Shown here: piece after piece, positions 18,442 to 26,560 of the stretch | Position numbering within the stretch: position 1 is the stretch's first letter | Layout: each line of letters starts with the position of its first letter | Source of the DNA: Clostridiales bacterium | GTDB lineage: Bacteria; Bacillota; Clostridia; Lachnospirales; Lachnospiraceae | NCBI GenBank assembly: GCA_029010495.1 | Contig: JAQXKO010000009.1 | Location: 41,433-105,432, forward strand | Length of the DNA stretch: 64,000 nucleotides | Direction of reading: 5' to 3' | Program-made: the position numbers and the translations under genes | The notes under the pieces: generated by a model | The model's input: the letters and a program-made list of their open reading frames with translations, nothing else | The model's database searches: none | Told to the model about the DNA's origin: nothing

Positions 18442-18786
18442 TTAACGAATCTGTTCTTTAACCTTAGCAGCCTTACCTGTTCTTTCACGTAAGTAGAAAA
18501 GCTTAGCACGGCGAACCTTACCGAATCTTACGACCTCAATCTTCTCAATCATTGGAGAATGAAGTGGCCATGTCTTCTCAACGCCGCATCCGTAAGAAAG
18601 CTTTCTTACAGTAAATGTCTCATGTATTCCGCCGTTCTGTCTCTTAATTACGATTCCTTCAAAAATCTGAATTCTTTCTCTGTTGCCTTCTTTTACCTTT
18701 GCATGAACCTTAACGGTATCACCAACCTTGAAAGAAGCAACTGACTCCTTTAACTGTGCATCTTCGATGCTCTTAATGTAATCCAT
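18442..18786 (-). CDS. rplS: 50S ribosomal protein L19
   Basis: L19 lies at the interface of the ribosomal subunits. The 114 residues from the ATG at 18784-18786 include the family core [16 protein letters not shown] and [11 protein letters not shown]. The start is fixed by GGAGG 8 bases before it; the ATG upstream at 18799-18801 overlaps that ribosome site. It has its own promoter and terminator, so it can be expressed apart from trmD. Confidence 0.97.
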   Translation of the reverse strand: MDYIKSIEDAQLKESVASFKVGDTVKVHAKVKEGNRERIQIFEGIVIKRQNGGIHETFTVRKLSYGCGVEKTWPLHSPMIEKIEVVRFGKVRRAKLFYLRERTGKAAKVKEQIR

Positions 18787-18861
18787 TATGTTGACCTCCA
18801 TATATATATTTCGATGTTCATACTACATGGTACAGAGGAACACCGCGTCTCACAAATCGGA

Positions 18862-18890
18862 ATTATAACATATTGTTTTAATAATTGCAA
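18862..18890 (-). promoter_or_regulatory. sigma-A promoter of rplS
   Basis: Minus strand TTGCAA (18885-18890), 17-base spacer, TATAAT (18862-18867), directly after the trmD stop. It leaves a leader of about 70 bases before the L19 start. B. subtilis has an autoregulatory L19 leader; I see only weak short hairpins here, so that is not claimed. Confidence 0.8.
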
Positions 18891-18897
18891 CTGTTTT

Positions 18898-19626
18898 TTA
18901 TAAGTTAATTTTATATTTTTCAAGGAATTGCTTCTCCCTGTCGCTCAGCTGTGCCTTTTCCAGTAAATCAGGTCTGTATTTCATCGTTCTTTTAATAGAT
19001 TCCTCTTTGCGCCATTTGCTGATATTGGCATGATGTCCGCCGAGCAGCACCTCAGGCACCTCCATACCCTGCCATACACGGGGTCTTGTATACTGGGGAT
19101 ATTCTAAAAGATTATTTTCAAAGCTTTCCTCACAGCCGGATTCATCGTTTGTAAGCACACCGGGTACCATCCTTGCAATTGCATCAATCATAACCATTGA
19201 CGCAAGCTCACCGCCGCTTAAAACATAATCACCGATTGATATTTTATCTGTTACAATTTTTTCGATAACTCTCTCATCAATTCCTTCGTAGTGACCGCAG
19301 AGAAAAATCAGTTCATCCTCTTTTGCAAATTCCTTAGCCATTTCCTGATTAAACGTATGGCCGGTCGGAGTCAGATATACCACTCTGGTATTTTCATTAC
19401 TGCAAATATCCATATAACAATTGTAAACAGGTTCGGCACTCATAACCATACCTGCGCCTCCGCCGTAAGGATAATCATCAACATGCTTATGCTTGTCGGA
19501 AGAATAATCCCTTATATTTACCGCTTCAATAGATATTATGTTATTATCAACCGCTTTCCCGATAATGCTGGTATGGAGTCCGTTTAAAATCATCTCAGGG
19601 AATAACGTCATAACCTTAAATTTCAT
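18898..19626 (-). CDS. trmD: tRNA (guanine-N1)-methyltransferase
   Basis: Makes m1G37 in tRNAs, preventing frameshifting. The protein from the ATG at 19624-19626 is 242 residues, begins MKFKVMTLFPEM as the family does, and holds the trefoil-knot SAM-binding segments YLTPTGHTFNQ, FLCGHYEGIDERV and IGDYVLSGGELA. AAAGG lies upstream of the chosen ATG. An in-frame extension to 19683 has no family resemblance. It follows rimM. Confidence 0.96.
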   Translation of the reverse strand: MKFKVMTLFPEMILNGLHTSIIGKAVDNNIISIEAVNIRDYSSDKHKHVDDYPYGGGAGMVMSAEPVYNCYMDICSNENTRVVYLTPTGHTFNQEMAKEFAKEDELIFLCGHYEGIDERVIEKIVTDKISIGDYVLSGGELASMVMIDAIARMVPGVLTNDESGCEESFENNLLEYPQYTRPRVWQGMEVPEVLLGGHHANISKWRKEESIKRTMKYRPDLLEKAQLSDREKQFLEKYKINL

Positions 19627-19699
19627 ATAAAATACCTTTACTATAACATAATCAAATAAGTCTTCAGGACAAATGACCGACAATTAAATCAATAATAAA

Positions 19700-20212
19700 T
19701 CAATCGTTTAAAAGGCCCTTCATAACATGTACAAGAACTCTTTTATTATCAGTATCAATGTCAAGCACACATTCCTTAATGACAGGAAACAAAACCTCTT
19801 TACCGTCAGGCATAAGAACAACATAAACATCATTGGCACCTGTCTGGAGTACATCGGTAAGCTTACCTATCAGCTCTCCTTCATCACTGATAACTTCCGC
19901 ACCAATAATATCAGCTATATAATATTCACCCTCTTCAAGTCTGGCTGCATTTTCTCTTGTAACATAAATATCACAGCCCTTATATTTCTCAATATCATTA
20001 ATGTTGTCTATTCCTTTAAACTTCATAATCACCATATTTTTAAAATATCTGCAGCCTGACACCTCATACCTTACAAGCCCGTCTCTTTTTGTTTCAAGAA
20101 GGACCTCTTTCAGGTAATCAAACCTGCCAAGATCATCAGTCGTAGGAAAAACCTTGATTTCGCCTTTTATACCGTGAGTGTTTGAATACACTCCGATTCT
20201 AAACATGTCCAT
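19700..20212 (-). CDS. rimM: 16S rRNA processing protein RimM
   Basis: Assists 30S maturation and binds S19. The 170 residues start with the RimM motif IGVYSNTHGIKGEIKV and contain the PRC-barrel region YYIADIIGAEVISDEGELIG. AAGGAG precedes the ATG at 20210-20212. It lies upstream of trmD (73 bases) and downstream of khpA, but a terminator sits between khpA and rimM. Confidence 0.94.
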   Translation of the reverse strand: MDMFRIGVYSNTHGIKGEIKVFPTTDDLGRFDYLKEVLLETKRDGLVRYEVSGCRYFKNMVIMKFKGIDNINDIEKYKGCDIYVTRENAARLEEGEYYIADIIGAEVISDEGELIGKLTDVLQTGANDVYVVLMPDGKEVLFPVIKECVLDIDTDNKRVLVHVMKGLLND

Positions 20213-20239
20213 AAAGTCTCCTTTATTAATTCAGTGGGT

Positions 20240-20266
20240 AAAAAAGGACTGCAAAAAGCAGTCCTT
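20240..20266 (-). terminator. internal terminator between khpA and rimM
   Basis: AAGGACTGC / GCAGTCCTT with a five-base loop and a six-T run on the minus strand, 5 bases beyond the khpA stop and 28 bases before the rimM ATG. No room remains for a separate rimM promoter after it, so partial read-through (attenuation) is likely. Confidence 0.85.
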
Positions 20267-20271
20267 ATAAA

Positions 20272-20502
20272 TTACTGTACAATATCTACAGTTACTTTTT
20301 TGTCATCCATTGTTGCTGCAGCTTTGACAACCACTCTGATTGCCTTAGCAATACGGCCCTGTTTGCCGATGACTTTTCCCATATCTTCAGGTGCGACTCT
20401 AAGTTCAACCAAGATATCGCAATCATTAATTGTCTCTGTTACAACAACCTGATCCGGATGAGAAACAAGTGATTTAGCTATTACTTCAACTAACTCTTTC
20501 AC
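20272..20502 (-). CDS. khpA: KH-domain RNA-binding protein KhpA
   Basis: Small (76-residue) KH protein that pairs with KhpB/EloR in RNA regulation and cell division in several Firmicutes. The GxxG-type loop is in VIGKQGRIAKAIR, after the strand region DILVELRVAPEDMGK. It is placed between rpsP (14 bases upstream) and rimM, the standard position of ylqC. Confidence 0.93.
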   Translation of the reverse strand: MKELVEVIAKSLVSHPDQVVVTETINDCDILVELRVAPEDMGKVIGKQGRIAKAIRVVVKAAATMDDKKVTVDIVQ

Positions 20503-20516
20503 TTTAATACCTCCGA

Positions 20517-20762
20517 TTATTTCTCAATTCCAGCCTGCTTAAATAATCTGGCAACAGTGTCAGTAGGCTGAGCACCGTTAGCTAACCATTTCTTAGCTTC
20601 TTCTTCATCAACCTTTACTGCTGCAGGCTCAACTGTAGGATCATAAGTTCCAACCTCAGCGATAAAACGTCCATCACGTGGGCTTCTTGCATCTGCAACT
20701 ACGATTCTATAAAAAGGAGCCTTCTTCTGTCCCATTCTCTTTAATCTGATCTTTACTGCCAT
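20517..20762 (-). CDS. rpsP: 30S ribosomal protein S16
   Basis: S16 supports 30S assembly. The 81-residue frame from the ATG at 20760-20762 begins [20 protein letters not shown] and contains [21 protein letters not shown], both family hallmarks. An AAGGAGG ribosome site fixes this start; the longer frame beginning at 20792 only adds the leader. Confidence 0.97.
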   Translation of the reverse strand: MAVKIRLKRMGQKKAPFYRIVVADARSPRDGRFIAEVGTYDPTVEPAAVKVDEEEAKKWLANGAQPTDTVARLFKQAGIEK

Positions 20763-20826
20763 TACGTTCACCTCCTTAATGATTCTATACATTTATAATA
20801 ATTCATAATTTCTTATGATTATCAAC

Positions 20827-22167
20827 TTAAAAACCAAAAGGCAATTTCTTGCCGAATAAACCTTTCTTTTTACCGTTCATCATGCCGTTCATCTGTTTCA
20901 TCATCTTCTTCATCTGCTCAAACTGCTTCATAAGACGATTAACCTCTGCAATGTCAACACCGGCTCCCTTTGCAATACGCTTTTTTCTTGGTGGAGTAAT
21001 AATGTCCGGTCTCTGTCTCTCCTTCTTTGTCATCGAATTAATAATTGCCTCTGTAGACTTAAATGCATTATCATCAACCTCTACATCCGAAGGAATACCC
21101 ATATTAGGCATCATCGACAAAATTGAATTGATACCGCCCATTTTCTTCATCTGCTGAATCTGCTCATAGAAATCATCAAAGTTAAAGTCAGCTTTACGAA
21201 GCCTGGCCTCCATTTCCCTGGCTTTTTCTTCATCGATATCTGCCTGAACCTTTTCAATAAGTGAAAGCACATCACCCATACCGAGAATTCTGCTTGCCAT
21301 TCTGTCCGGATAAAACTGTTCAAGGTCTGAAAGCTTTTCACCCATACCGACATAAAGAATAGGCTTACCGGTTACCGCACGTATTGATAATGCGGCACCG
21401 CCTCTTGTATCACCGTCGAGCTTTGTCAAAATAACACCGTCTATACCGATATACTCGTCAAAGGTCGTTGCGACATTAAGGACATCCTGACCGGTCATGG
21501 AATCAACAGTAAGAATTGTTGAATCAACATGTACTGTTTCTTTTATCTGCTTAAGCTCATCCATCATATCGGTATCAATATGAAGTCGTCCTGCCGTATC
21601 AATGATTATTACGTTAAGTCCTTCAGCATCAGCCTTCTTAAGAGCTTCCTTAACTATATCAACAGGCTTATGGTCCGTTCCCATCGAAAATGAAGGAACA
21701 TCCTGTTTTTTTGCATTAATCTCAAGCTGTTCAATCGCTGCAGGCCTGTATATATCACAGGCAACAAGAAGAGGTCTTTTGCCCTGTGCCTTGAATTTAC
21801 CCGCAAGCTTTGCAGCAGTCGTTGTCTTACCGGCACCCTGAAGACCACACATCATAAGTATGGTTTTGCCGGATGAATTAAGAACAATCTCTGTTTTCTC
21901 ATCACCCATAAGCTTTATCAGCTCTTCGTTAACAACCTTAATAACCATCTGGGCGGGGTTAAGACCTTCAAGGATATCCGTACCGACGGCTCTTTCATTA
22001 ACTGAATTAATAAACTGTTTAACAACTTTAAAGTTTACATCAGCCTCAAGCAAAGCCATCTTAACCTCTCTCATGGCTGCTTTTACATCAGCTTCCGAAA
22101 GACGTCCCTTCCCTCTAAGGTTTTTAAATACATTTTGAAGCTTGTCTGACAGACTCTCAAATGCCAT
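20827..22167 (-). CDS. ffh: signal recognition particle GTPase Ffh
   Basis: Ffh binds signal peptides of nascent membrane and secreted proteins and docks on FtsY. The 446 residues hold an NG GTPase domain (GLQGAGKTTTAAKLAG, DIYRPAAIEQL, DTAGRLH, TKLDGDTRGGAAL) and a methionine-rich M domain after about residue 300 (QQMKKMGGINSILSMMP, many Met at the C-terminus). It follows ylxM by 22 bases, the normal pairing. Confidence 0.98.
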   Translation of the reverse strand: MAFESLSDKLQNVFKNLRGKGRLSEADVKAAMREVKMALLEADVNFKVVKQFINSVNERAVGTDILEGLNPAQMVIKVVNEELIKLMGDEKTEIVLNSSGKTILMMCGLQGAGKTTTAAKLAGKFKAQGKRPLLVACDIYRPAAIEQLEINAKKQDVPSFSMGTDHKPVDIVKEALKKADAEGLNVIIIDTAGRLHIDTDMMDELKQIKETVHVDSTILTVDSMTGQDVLNVATTFDEYIGIDGVILTKLDGDTRGGAALSIRAVTGKPILYVGMGEKLSDLEQFYPDRMASRILGMGDVLSLIEKVQADIDEEKAREMEARLRKADFNFDDFYEQIQQMKKMGGINSILSMMPNMGIPSDVEVDDNAFKSTEAIINSMTKKERQRPDIITPPRKKRIAKGAGVDIAEVNRLMKQFEQMKKMMKQMNGMMNGKKKGLFGKKLPFGF

Positions 22168-22189
22168 TAGAAACCTCCAATTAACTAAA

Positions 22190-22558
22190 TCAATATATCT
22201 GAATCATTTTATCAGAAAGACGAATAATTTCGTTGCATGCGCTTTCATCTCCGTTTTTCTGGGAAAGAGCAAGCTCTCTTATCGTCTGTACGTCATTTTT
22301 AATTTCTTTAAACTTTTCTACAAGATGAAGCTTTTCTTCATAATTCTGAAGCTTTTTGACGGTACGTTTCATGGTATCGTGAACTCCCTGCCTGCTGATA
22401 CCGGTTTCGTCAGAAATTTCAGCAAGCGTCATATCATTTAGCACATATCCTTCAAATACACTTCTGGCCGAATCACTAAGAAGTTCACCGTAAAAATCAT
22501 ATAAATATGAAAGTTCAACAACTTCCTTTAACCATTCTTTTGCATCAGATTTACTCAT
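22190..22558 (-). CDS. ylxM: YlxM, SRP-associated helix-turn-helix protein
   Basis: Small UPF0122 protein that modulates the SRP GTPase in streptococci. The 122 residues have a sigma-region-4-like helix-turn-helix (YVLNDMTLAEISDETGISR) followed by a charged helix. It precedes ffh and is the first gene after the promoter at 22603-22630. Family and neighbourhood are clear. Confidence 0.92.
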   Translation of the reverse strand: MSKSDAKEWLKEVVELSYLYDFYGELLSDSARSVFEGYVLNDMTLAEISDETGISRQGVHDTMKRTVKKLQNYEEKLHLVEKFKEIKNDVQTIRELALSQKNGDESACNEIIRLSDKMIQIY

Positions 22559-22602
22559 AACAAGCCACCAAATAACAATAAATCTTCTTATCCACTCCGG
22601 TT

Positions 22603-22630
22603 AGTATAACATAAAAAAAAGATTTGTCAA
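22603..22630 (-). promoter_or_regulatory. promoter of ylxM-ffh, overlapping a terminator
   Basis: Minus strand TTGACA (22625-22630), 16-base spacer, TATACT (22603-22608). The -35 box lies in the closing arm of the terminator at 22612-22650 and the spacer is its T-run. This is the only near-consensus promoter before ylxM. Confidence 0.75.
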
Positions 22631-22650
22631 GTATTTTCCTTGACAAATCT
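22612..22650 (-). terminator. terminator of the TrmH-type gene
   Basis: Perfect 11-bp stem GATTTGTCAAG / CTTGACAAATC with a 7-base loop (22621-22649), followed on the minus strand by eight T. It lies 85 bases beyond the stop of the methylase gene at 22735. Confidence 0.92.
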
Positions 22651-22734
22651 CAGTTTTTTATTCAACAGTAATTATTCATCAGATTATATATGCGCCGGAT
22701 GACGTGCAAATAAACGTAAATAGTGACATAAATA

Positions 22735-23454
22735 TTATCTGTTATTGAACATATACATTCCTATACCACAGGCGATTGTCAGATTTAAGCTGTCAACATG
22801 TTCAGATTGCGGTATAATAAGCGGCTTGGCATAAGTTGCATATTCTTCCGGAAGTCCTGATGCTTCATTGCCGAAAATCAAAGTATATAAATCCGGCTTC
22901 GGACATGTATTTAGGGTAAGCTGCTCCTTAGCTGTAAGCATAAATGAAAAACATTCTCTTTCATTGGTGCAATAAATTTTACTATAGCTTTCAAAGCTGT
23001 CAAAATATTCGACATTTACATGGAACAATGCTCCCATGCTGCCTCTTACGACCTTTGGATTATGAATATCAACACCCGGTGAAATAATTGCAATATCAAA
23101 TATATTAAATGCAGTAGCAGTTCTGATTATTGTACCGACATTTCCCATATTGCCGGGATTTACAAGCATTAAATGAGGTCTGTCTTTAGCAAGTACAGAC
23201 TCATATTTATTATAGACACCTATTACATATACATTTTCCTTGTCGCTTAATCTGGCTATCTGCTTATCATTTGTAAATAAGCTTATACCTGCCCTGCTGC
23301 ATAATTCGCCAAGCTTATCCTTATCGGTATATGACGAATGAACATATACCTCTTTTACTGCCTCGGGTCTGTTCTTCAGCAATTCATATGTCGGGAAAGC
23401 ACCAAGCGTATAACTATATTCACATTTTCCCTTGTAGGGTTTAATAATTTCCAT
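22735..23454 (-). CDS. TrmH/SpoU-family RNA 2'-O-methyltransferase
   Basis: A 239-residue member of the SPOUT family that methylates ribose in rRNA or tRNA. The motif NPGNMGNVGTIIRTATAF (motif 1), LIFGNEASGLP (motif 2) and PQSEHVDSLNLTIACGI (motif 3) are clear. The N-terminal about 90 residues form the substrate-binding domain. The ATG at 23452-23454 follows GAGGAAG. It stands alone between terminators of its own and of the alpha-galactosidase gene. Target nucleotide cannot be read from sequence. Confidence 0.92.
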   Translation of the reverse strand: MEIIKPYKGKCEYSYTLGAFPTYELLKNRPEAVKEVYVHSSYTDKDKLGELCSRAGISLFTNDKQIARLSDKENVYVIGVYNKYESVLAKDRPHLMLVNPGNMGNVGTIIRTATAFNIFDIAIISPGVDIHNPKVVRGSMGALFHVNVEYFDSFESYSKIYCTNERECFSFMLTAKEQLTLNTCPKPDLYTLIFGNEASGLPEEYATYAKPLIIPQSEHVDSLNLTIACGIGMYMFNNR

Positions 23455-23473
23455 ATTTTCTTCCTCAATAAAA

Positions 23474-23503
23474 AAGTGTGGCAACAATAGTATTGCCACA
23501 CTT
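23474..23503 (-). terminator. terminator of the alpha-galactosidase gene
   Basis: Perfect 11-bp stem AAGTGTGGCAA / TTGCCACACTT with an 8-base loop and six T on the minus strand, 51 bases beyond the stop at 23555. The T-run leads straight into the ribosome site of the methylase gene (GAGGAAG), so this hairpin also lies in that gene's leader. Confidence 0.88.
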
Positions 23504-23532
23504 ATTTTAATATATAAATTTACAATTTACAA
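23504..23532 (-). promoter_or_regulatory. possible promoter of the TrmH-type gene
   Basis: Minus strand TTGTAA (23527-23532), 17-base spacer, TAAAAT (23504-23509). Transcription would start inside the terminator hairpin, so the methylase message would lack its first arm. The boxes are only moderate matches in an AT-rich stretch. Confidence 0.4.
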
Positions 23533-23554
23533 TAGACATTTACTATTCATAATC

Positions 23555-25807
23555 TCAATCTGCCGAAACAAAATGATATGTCTTTGATGAGAAATCACCA
23601 TACATATCAATTGATATACCGGCATTCATAAGTGTTTTACCGCTAAGTCTGAGATTAAGCTCTTCAACAAGATATGTCTTATTTTCATCAAGTCCTTTAG
23701 CCTTTATTGTTCTTGAAGGAGTATTTGGACGACCAAGCACCTGTACGAATGTAAGCAGAGCTTCACTCTTATCCTTTGCAACAAACATCCATGCATCCCA
23801 CATGTTATCCTCAAACATATTACCGATTCTGTATTGGTCACCGGTTCTTACAAGCGGATTATACTTCTTAAATTTATCAATCTGACCCGGAATCTTTGCC
23901 CTGTCAGCTTCCGGAATACGTGTTACATCCAGCTCATAACCGAATGTGCCGACAAGAGCCACATCCCCCCTTGTATCAAAAGGGGTTGTACGTCCGACTG
24001 TATGATTTGGACAATCAGATACATGAGCTCCCATCGCTGAAGGAGGATAACACATACTTGTACCATATTGTATTTTTAATCTTTCAATGGCATCAGTATC
24101 GTCTGATGTCCAGATTTGAGGTGAAAAATAAAGCATTCCCGCATCAAATCTTGCACCTCCGCCCGAACAGTTTTCAAGAAGAATATGAGGATAATCAGTT
24201 ACAAGTCTGTCCATCAGGTCGTATACTCCGAGAACATATCGATGCCACAATTCCCTCTGCTTTCTCACCGGAAGTGTTGTCGAGCCGGCTTCTGTAATCT
24301 GACGATTCATATCCCACTTAATATATTCAATATTGGCCGAATCAAGTATATTTTTCATAAGTGAATAAATATAATCCCTTACTTCGCTGTTGGAATAATC
24401 AAGTACATACTGCTCACGGCTCTGAGTCATGCTTCGACCCTTTATCTGAATTGCCCAATCCGGATGAGCCTTAAAAAGCTCAGAATCAGGACTAATCATC
24501 TCCGGCTCAAACCAAATACCGAATTTCATTCCCAGCCTGTTTACTTCACTGACAAGATGCTTTAGTCCGCCGGTTATTTTATTCTCATTTACAAACCAGT
24601 CGCCAAGCGAAGAATTGTCGGAATCTCTGTGTCCAAACCATCCGTCATCCATTACAAGCATTTCAATACCAAGCTTTGAAGCCTCCCTGGCAATATCAAT
24701 CAGCTTGTCAGTATTAAAATTAAAATATGTAGCCTCCCAGTTGTTAATAAGAACAGGTCTCGGTTTATCTTTATAATAACCGCGTATAAGATTTTCCCTG
24801 TAAAGGTCATGGAAGGTACGGCTCATCTTTCCAAGCCCTTCATCAGAATATACCATTACAACCTCAGGTGTAACAAAATCAAAGCCGGGTTCAAGAACCC
24901 AGTTAAAGTCAAGCGGATTAATACCCATGACAAATCTTGTTCTCTTATGCTGGGTAACTTCAGCACAAGCATAAAAATTACCACTGTAAACAAAATTAAA
25001 GCCAAAGGCTTCGCCCATATCCTCATTACAATTTGAGGAAACAAGTGCGACAAAAGGATTATTCTGATGACTTGACTCACCTTTAACTGAATCAATTCCC
25101 TGTTTTCCGTGATGAAGCCTGCATCTTTCAACGAAACGCTCTCTTGCCCAGCTGCCGTTTAGTGTAATCATATCATAATTGGAATTATCAAAATCCACAC
25201 ATGCACTGAGTACTCTTGTAAGATTAATATCGTCTTCGCCTTCATTTTCAAAAATTACATTTCTGGTAATAACATTTTTATCATTAAATACCGTATAATA
25301 CAGTTTTGCAACAAGTTTTAGTGGCTTGTCAACCATCCTGATTATAAGGGTTGATGCCTCATCCTCATCTGCAAATGTAGCAGGAATAACACTCAGGCCT
25401 TTTTGTCTTAGTGACGGTTTACCCTTAATAATTTCATATGAATCATAATGCAGCTCACATGCGGACATATTATTTTTATCAAGCACCTTTAAGCATGATT
25501 CCCTGTAGTCACCCGTGCCGTAGCATGGGTATTCAAAGCTTTTAGCATCCATAAATGTACCCTTCTCCCTAAGATTTGACTTAAGGGTAAAAGGATTTTC
25601 ATTTAGTTTTAAAAGGTAACCCAAATCATCCTCTCCAAGTGATTTGCCGTAATAAGCATGAAGAAGAAATCCGTCCTCTGTTGCAGAAAAAGCATAAGTC
25701 GAATCGGGAGTATCAAGCTTAAAATTGATAAGCTTTTCGGAAAAACTTTTTAATTCATTATTTATCCATCTGTCATAATTGACAACAGACTCATATACTT
25801 TAATCAT
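23555..25807 (-). CDS. alpha-galactosidase, GH36
   Basis: Hydrolyses alpha-1,6-galactosides such as melibiose and raffinose sugars. The 750-residue protein has the N-terminal beta-sandwich, then the barrel with MLVMDDGWFGHRD, nucleophile Asp499 in IKWDMNR and acid/base Asp569 in WTSDDTDAIERL; the 70-residue spacing equals that of Geobacillus AgaA. ENCSGGGARFD lies between. No signal peptide, so the substrate must be imported. GGAGGT precedes the ATG. It is monocistronic: terminators lie on both sides (25827-25869 and 23474-23503), and no transporter is adjacent. Confidence 0.95.
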   Translation of the reverse strand: MIKVYESVVNYDRWINNELKSFSEKLINFKLDTPDSTYAFSATEDGFLLHAYYGKSLGEDDLGYLLKLNENPFTLKSNLREKGTFMDAKSFEYPCYGTGDYRESCLKVLDKNNMSACELHYDSYEIIKGKPSLRQKGLSVIPATFADEDEASTLIIRMVDKPLKLVAKLYYTVFNDKNVITRNVIFENEGEDDINLTRVLSACVDFDNSNYDMITLNGSWARERFVERCRLHHGKQGIDSVKGESSHQNNPFVALVSSNCNEDMGEAFGFNFVYSGNFYACAEVTQHKRTRFVMGINPLDFNWVLEPGFDFVTPEVVMVYSDEGLGKMSRTFHDLYRENLIRGYYKDKPRPVLINNWEATYFNFNTDKLIDIAREASKLGIEMLVMDDGWFGHRDSDNSSLGDWFVNENKITGGLKHLVSEVNRLGMKFGIWFEPEMISPDSELFKAHPDWAIQIKGRSMTQSREQYVLDYSNSEVRDYIYSLMKNILDSANIEYIKWDMNRQITEAGSTTLPVRKQRELWHRYVLGVYDLMDRLVTDYPHILLENCSGGGARFDAGMLYFSPQIWTSDDTDAIERLKIQYGTSMCYPPSAMGAHVSDCPNHTVGRTTPFDTRGDVALVGTFGYELDVTRIPEADRAKIPGQIDKFKKYNPLVRTGDQYRIGNMFEDNMWDAWMFVAKDKSEALLTFVQVLGRPNTPSRTIKAKGLDENKTYLVEELNLRLSGKTLMNAGISIDMYGDFSSKTYHFVSAD

Positions 25808-25826
25808 ATTCTACCTCCAATACATT

Positions 25827-25869
25827 TAAAAACAAGCCTAAATCTTAATAATATATAAGATTCAGGCTT
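25827..25869 (-). terminator. terminator after the amino-sugar operon
   Basis: AAGCCT-A-AATCTTA pairs with TAAGATT-C-AGGCTT (13 pairs and one mismatch) around an 8-base loop, followed on the minus strand by GTTTTTAAA. It lies 46 bases beyond the stop of the membrane gene at 25916, and only about 25 bases before the alpha-galactosidase start, leaving little room for a promoter behind it. Confidence 0.75.
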
Positions 25870-25915
25870 ATACCATTAATAATATAATATATGTAAAATA
25901 TTTTCTATAATAAAT

Positions 25916-26560
25916 CTATTTGATTTCTGAATATTTAGTGCTTATCTTGTCACAAAATGTACCGAAGCTTAACAACAAAAATACATCCCTTGAAAAATAA
26001 CTCACATAAAAATATTTTGTAAAAGCGACCTGCTCTCCAACCAAAAACGGTATCTTATTGAAGCAGTAAGGCATAAATCCCGCAAGCAAAGTAAAGAATC
26101 CGGCAAGAATCATAATAATACAAAGAAAATTAACATATTTTATATATTTCTTAAAAGTTGCAAGTGCGCTGACTATAAAAAGTATTACTCCGAAAATAAT
26201 ACCAATTTCAAGATCCTTATCATTTTCAATTGTGCAGAGAATATGAAATATACCAAGAAGTCCGAGAGGCATAAACATAAGCCCCAGTCCGTCACCTGAC
26301 TTGCGCTTCTTTAACATTGTCTTTGGTATTACAAGCAGGCAGACAAGCATCAAAATAACCCCCAGTAATGCAATTATCTGTGGATTACCCGAAAACAAAT
26401 CAGTAAATCCGAATTTCTTTTTATACTTATAGGTGCCGTTATAATCAAGCTGAACAACAACATATTCTGTAAATGATAAAACAAATGCACCCAGCCAGAA
26501 AATAAAAGGGAATACATTTAACCATATTTTCTTGATTTTTTCAACATTAATTGTTTTCAT
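25916..26560 (-). CDS. multi-pass membrane protein, unknown (214 aa)
   Basis: No family recognised. Hydrophobicity suggests six membrane segments (about residues 14-36, 61-79, 92-110, 117-133, 141-166 and a last one near 187-203), with little soluble domain. Its start overlaps the end of nagA by 14 bases, so it is translationally coupled to it and likely belongs to the amino-sugar operon. It might be a transporter part or accessory protein, but no transporter signature is visible. Confidence 0.8.
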   Translation of the reverse strand: MKTINVEKIKKIWLNVFPFIFWLGAFVLSFTEYVVVQLDYNGTYKYKKKFGFTDLFSGNPQIIALLGVILMLVCLLVIPKTMLKKRKSGDGLGLMFMPLGLLGIFHILCTIENDKDLEIGIIFGVILFIVSALATFKKYIKYVNFLCIIMILAGFFTLLAGFMPYCFNKIPFLVGEQVAFTKYFYVSYFSRDVFLLLSFGTFCDKISTKYSEIK

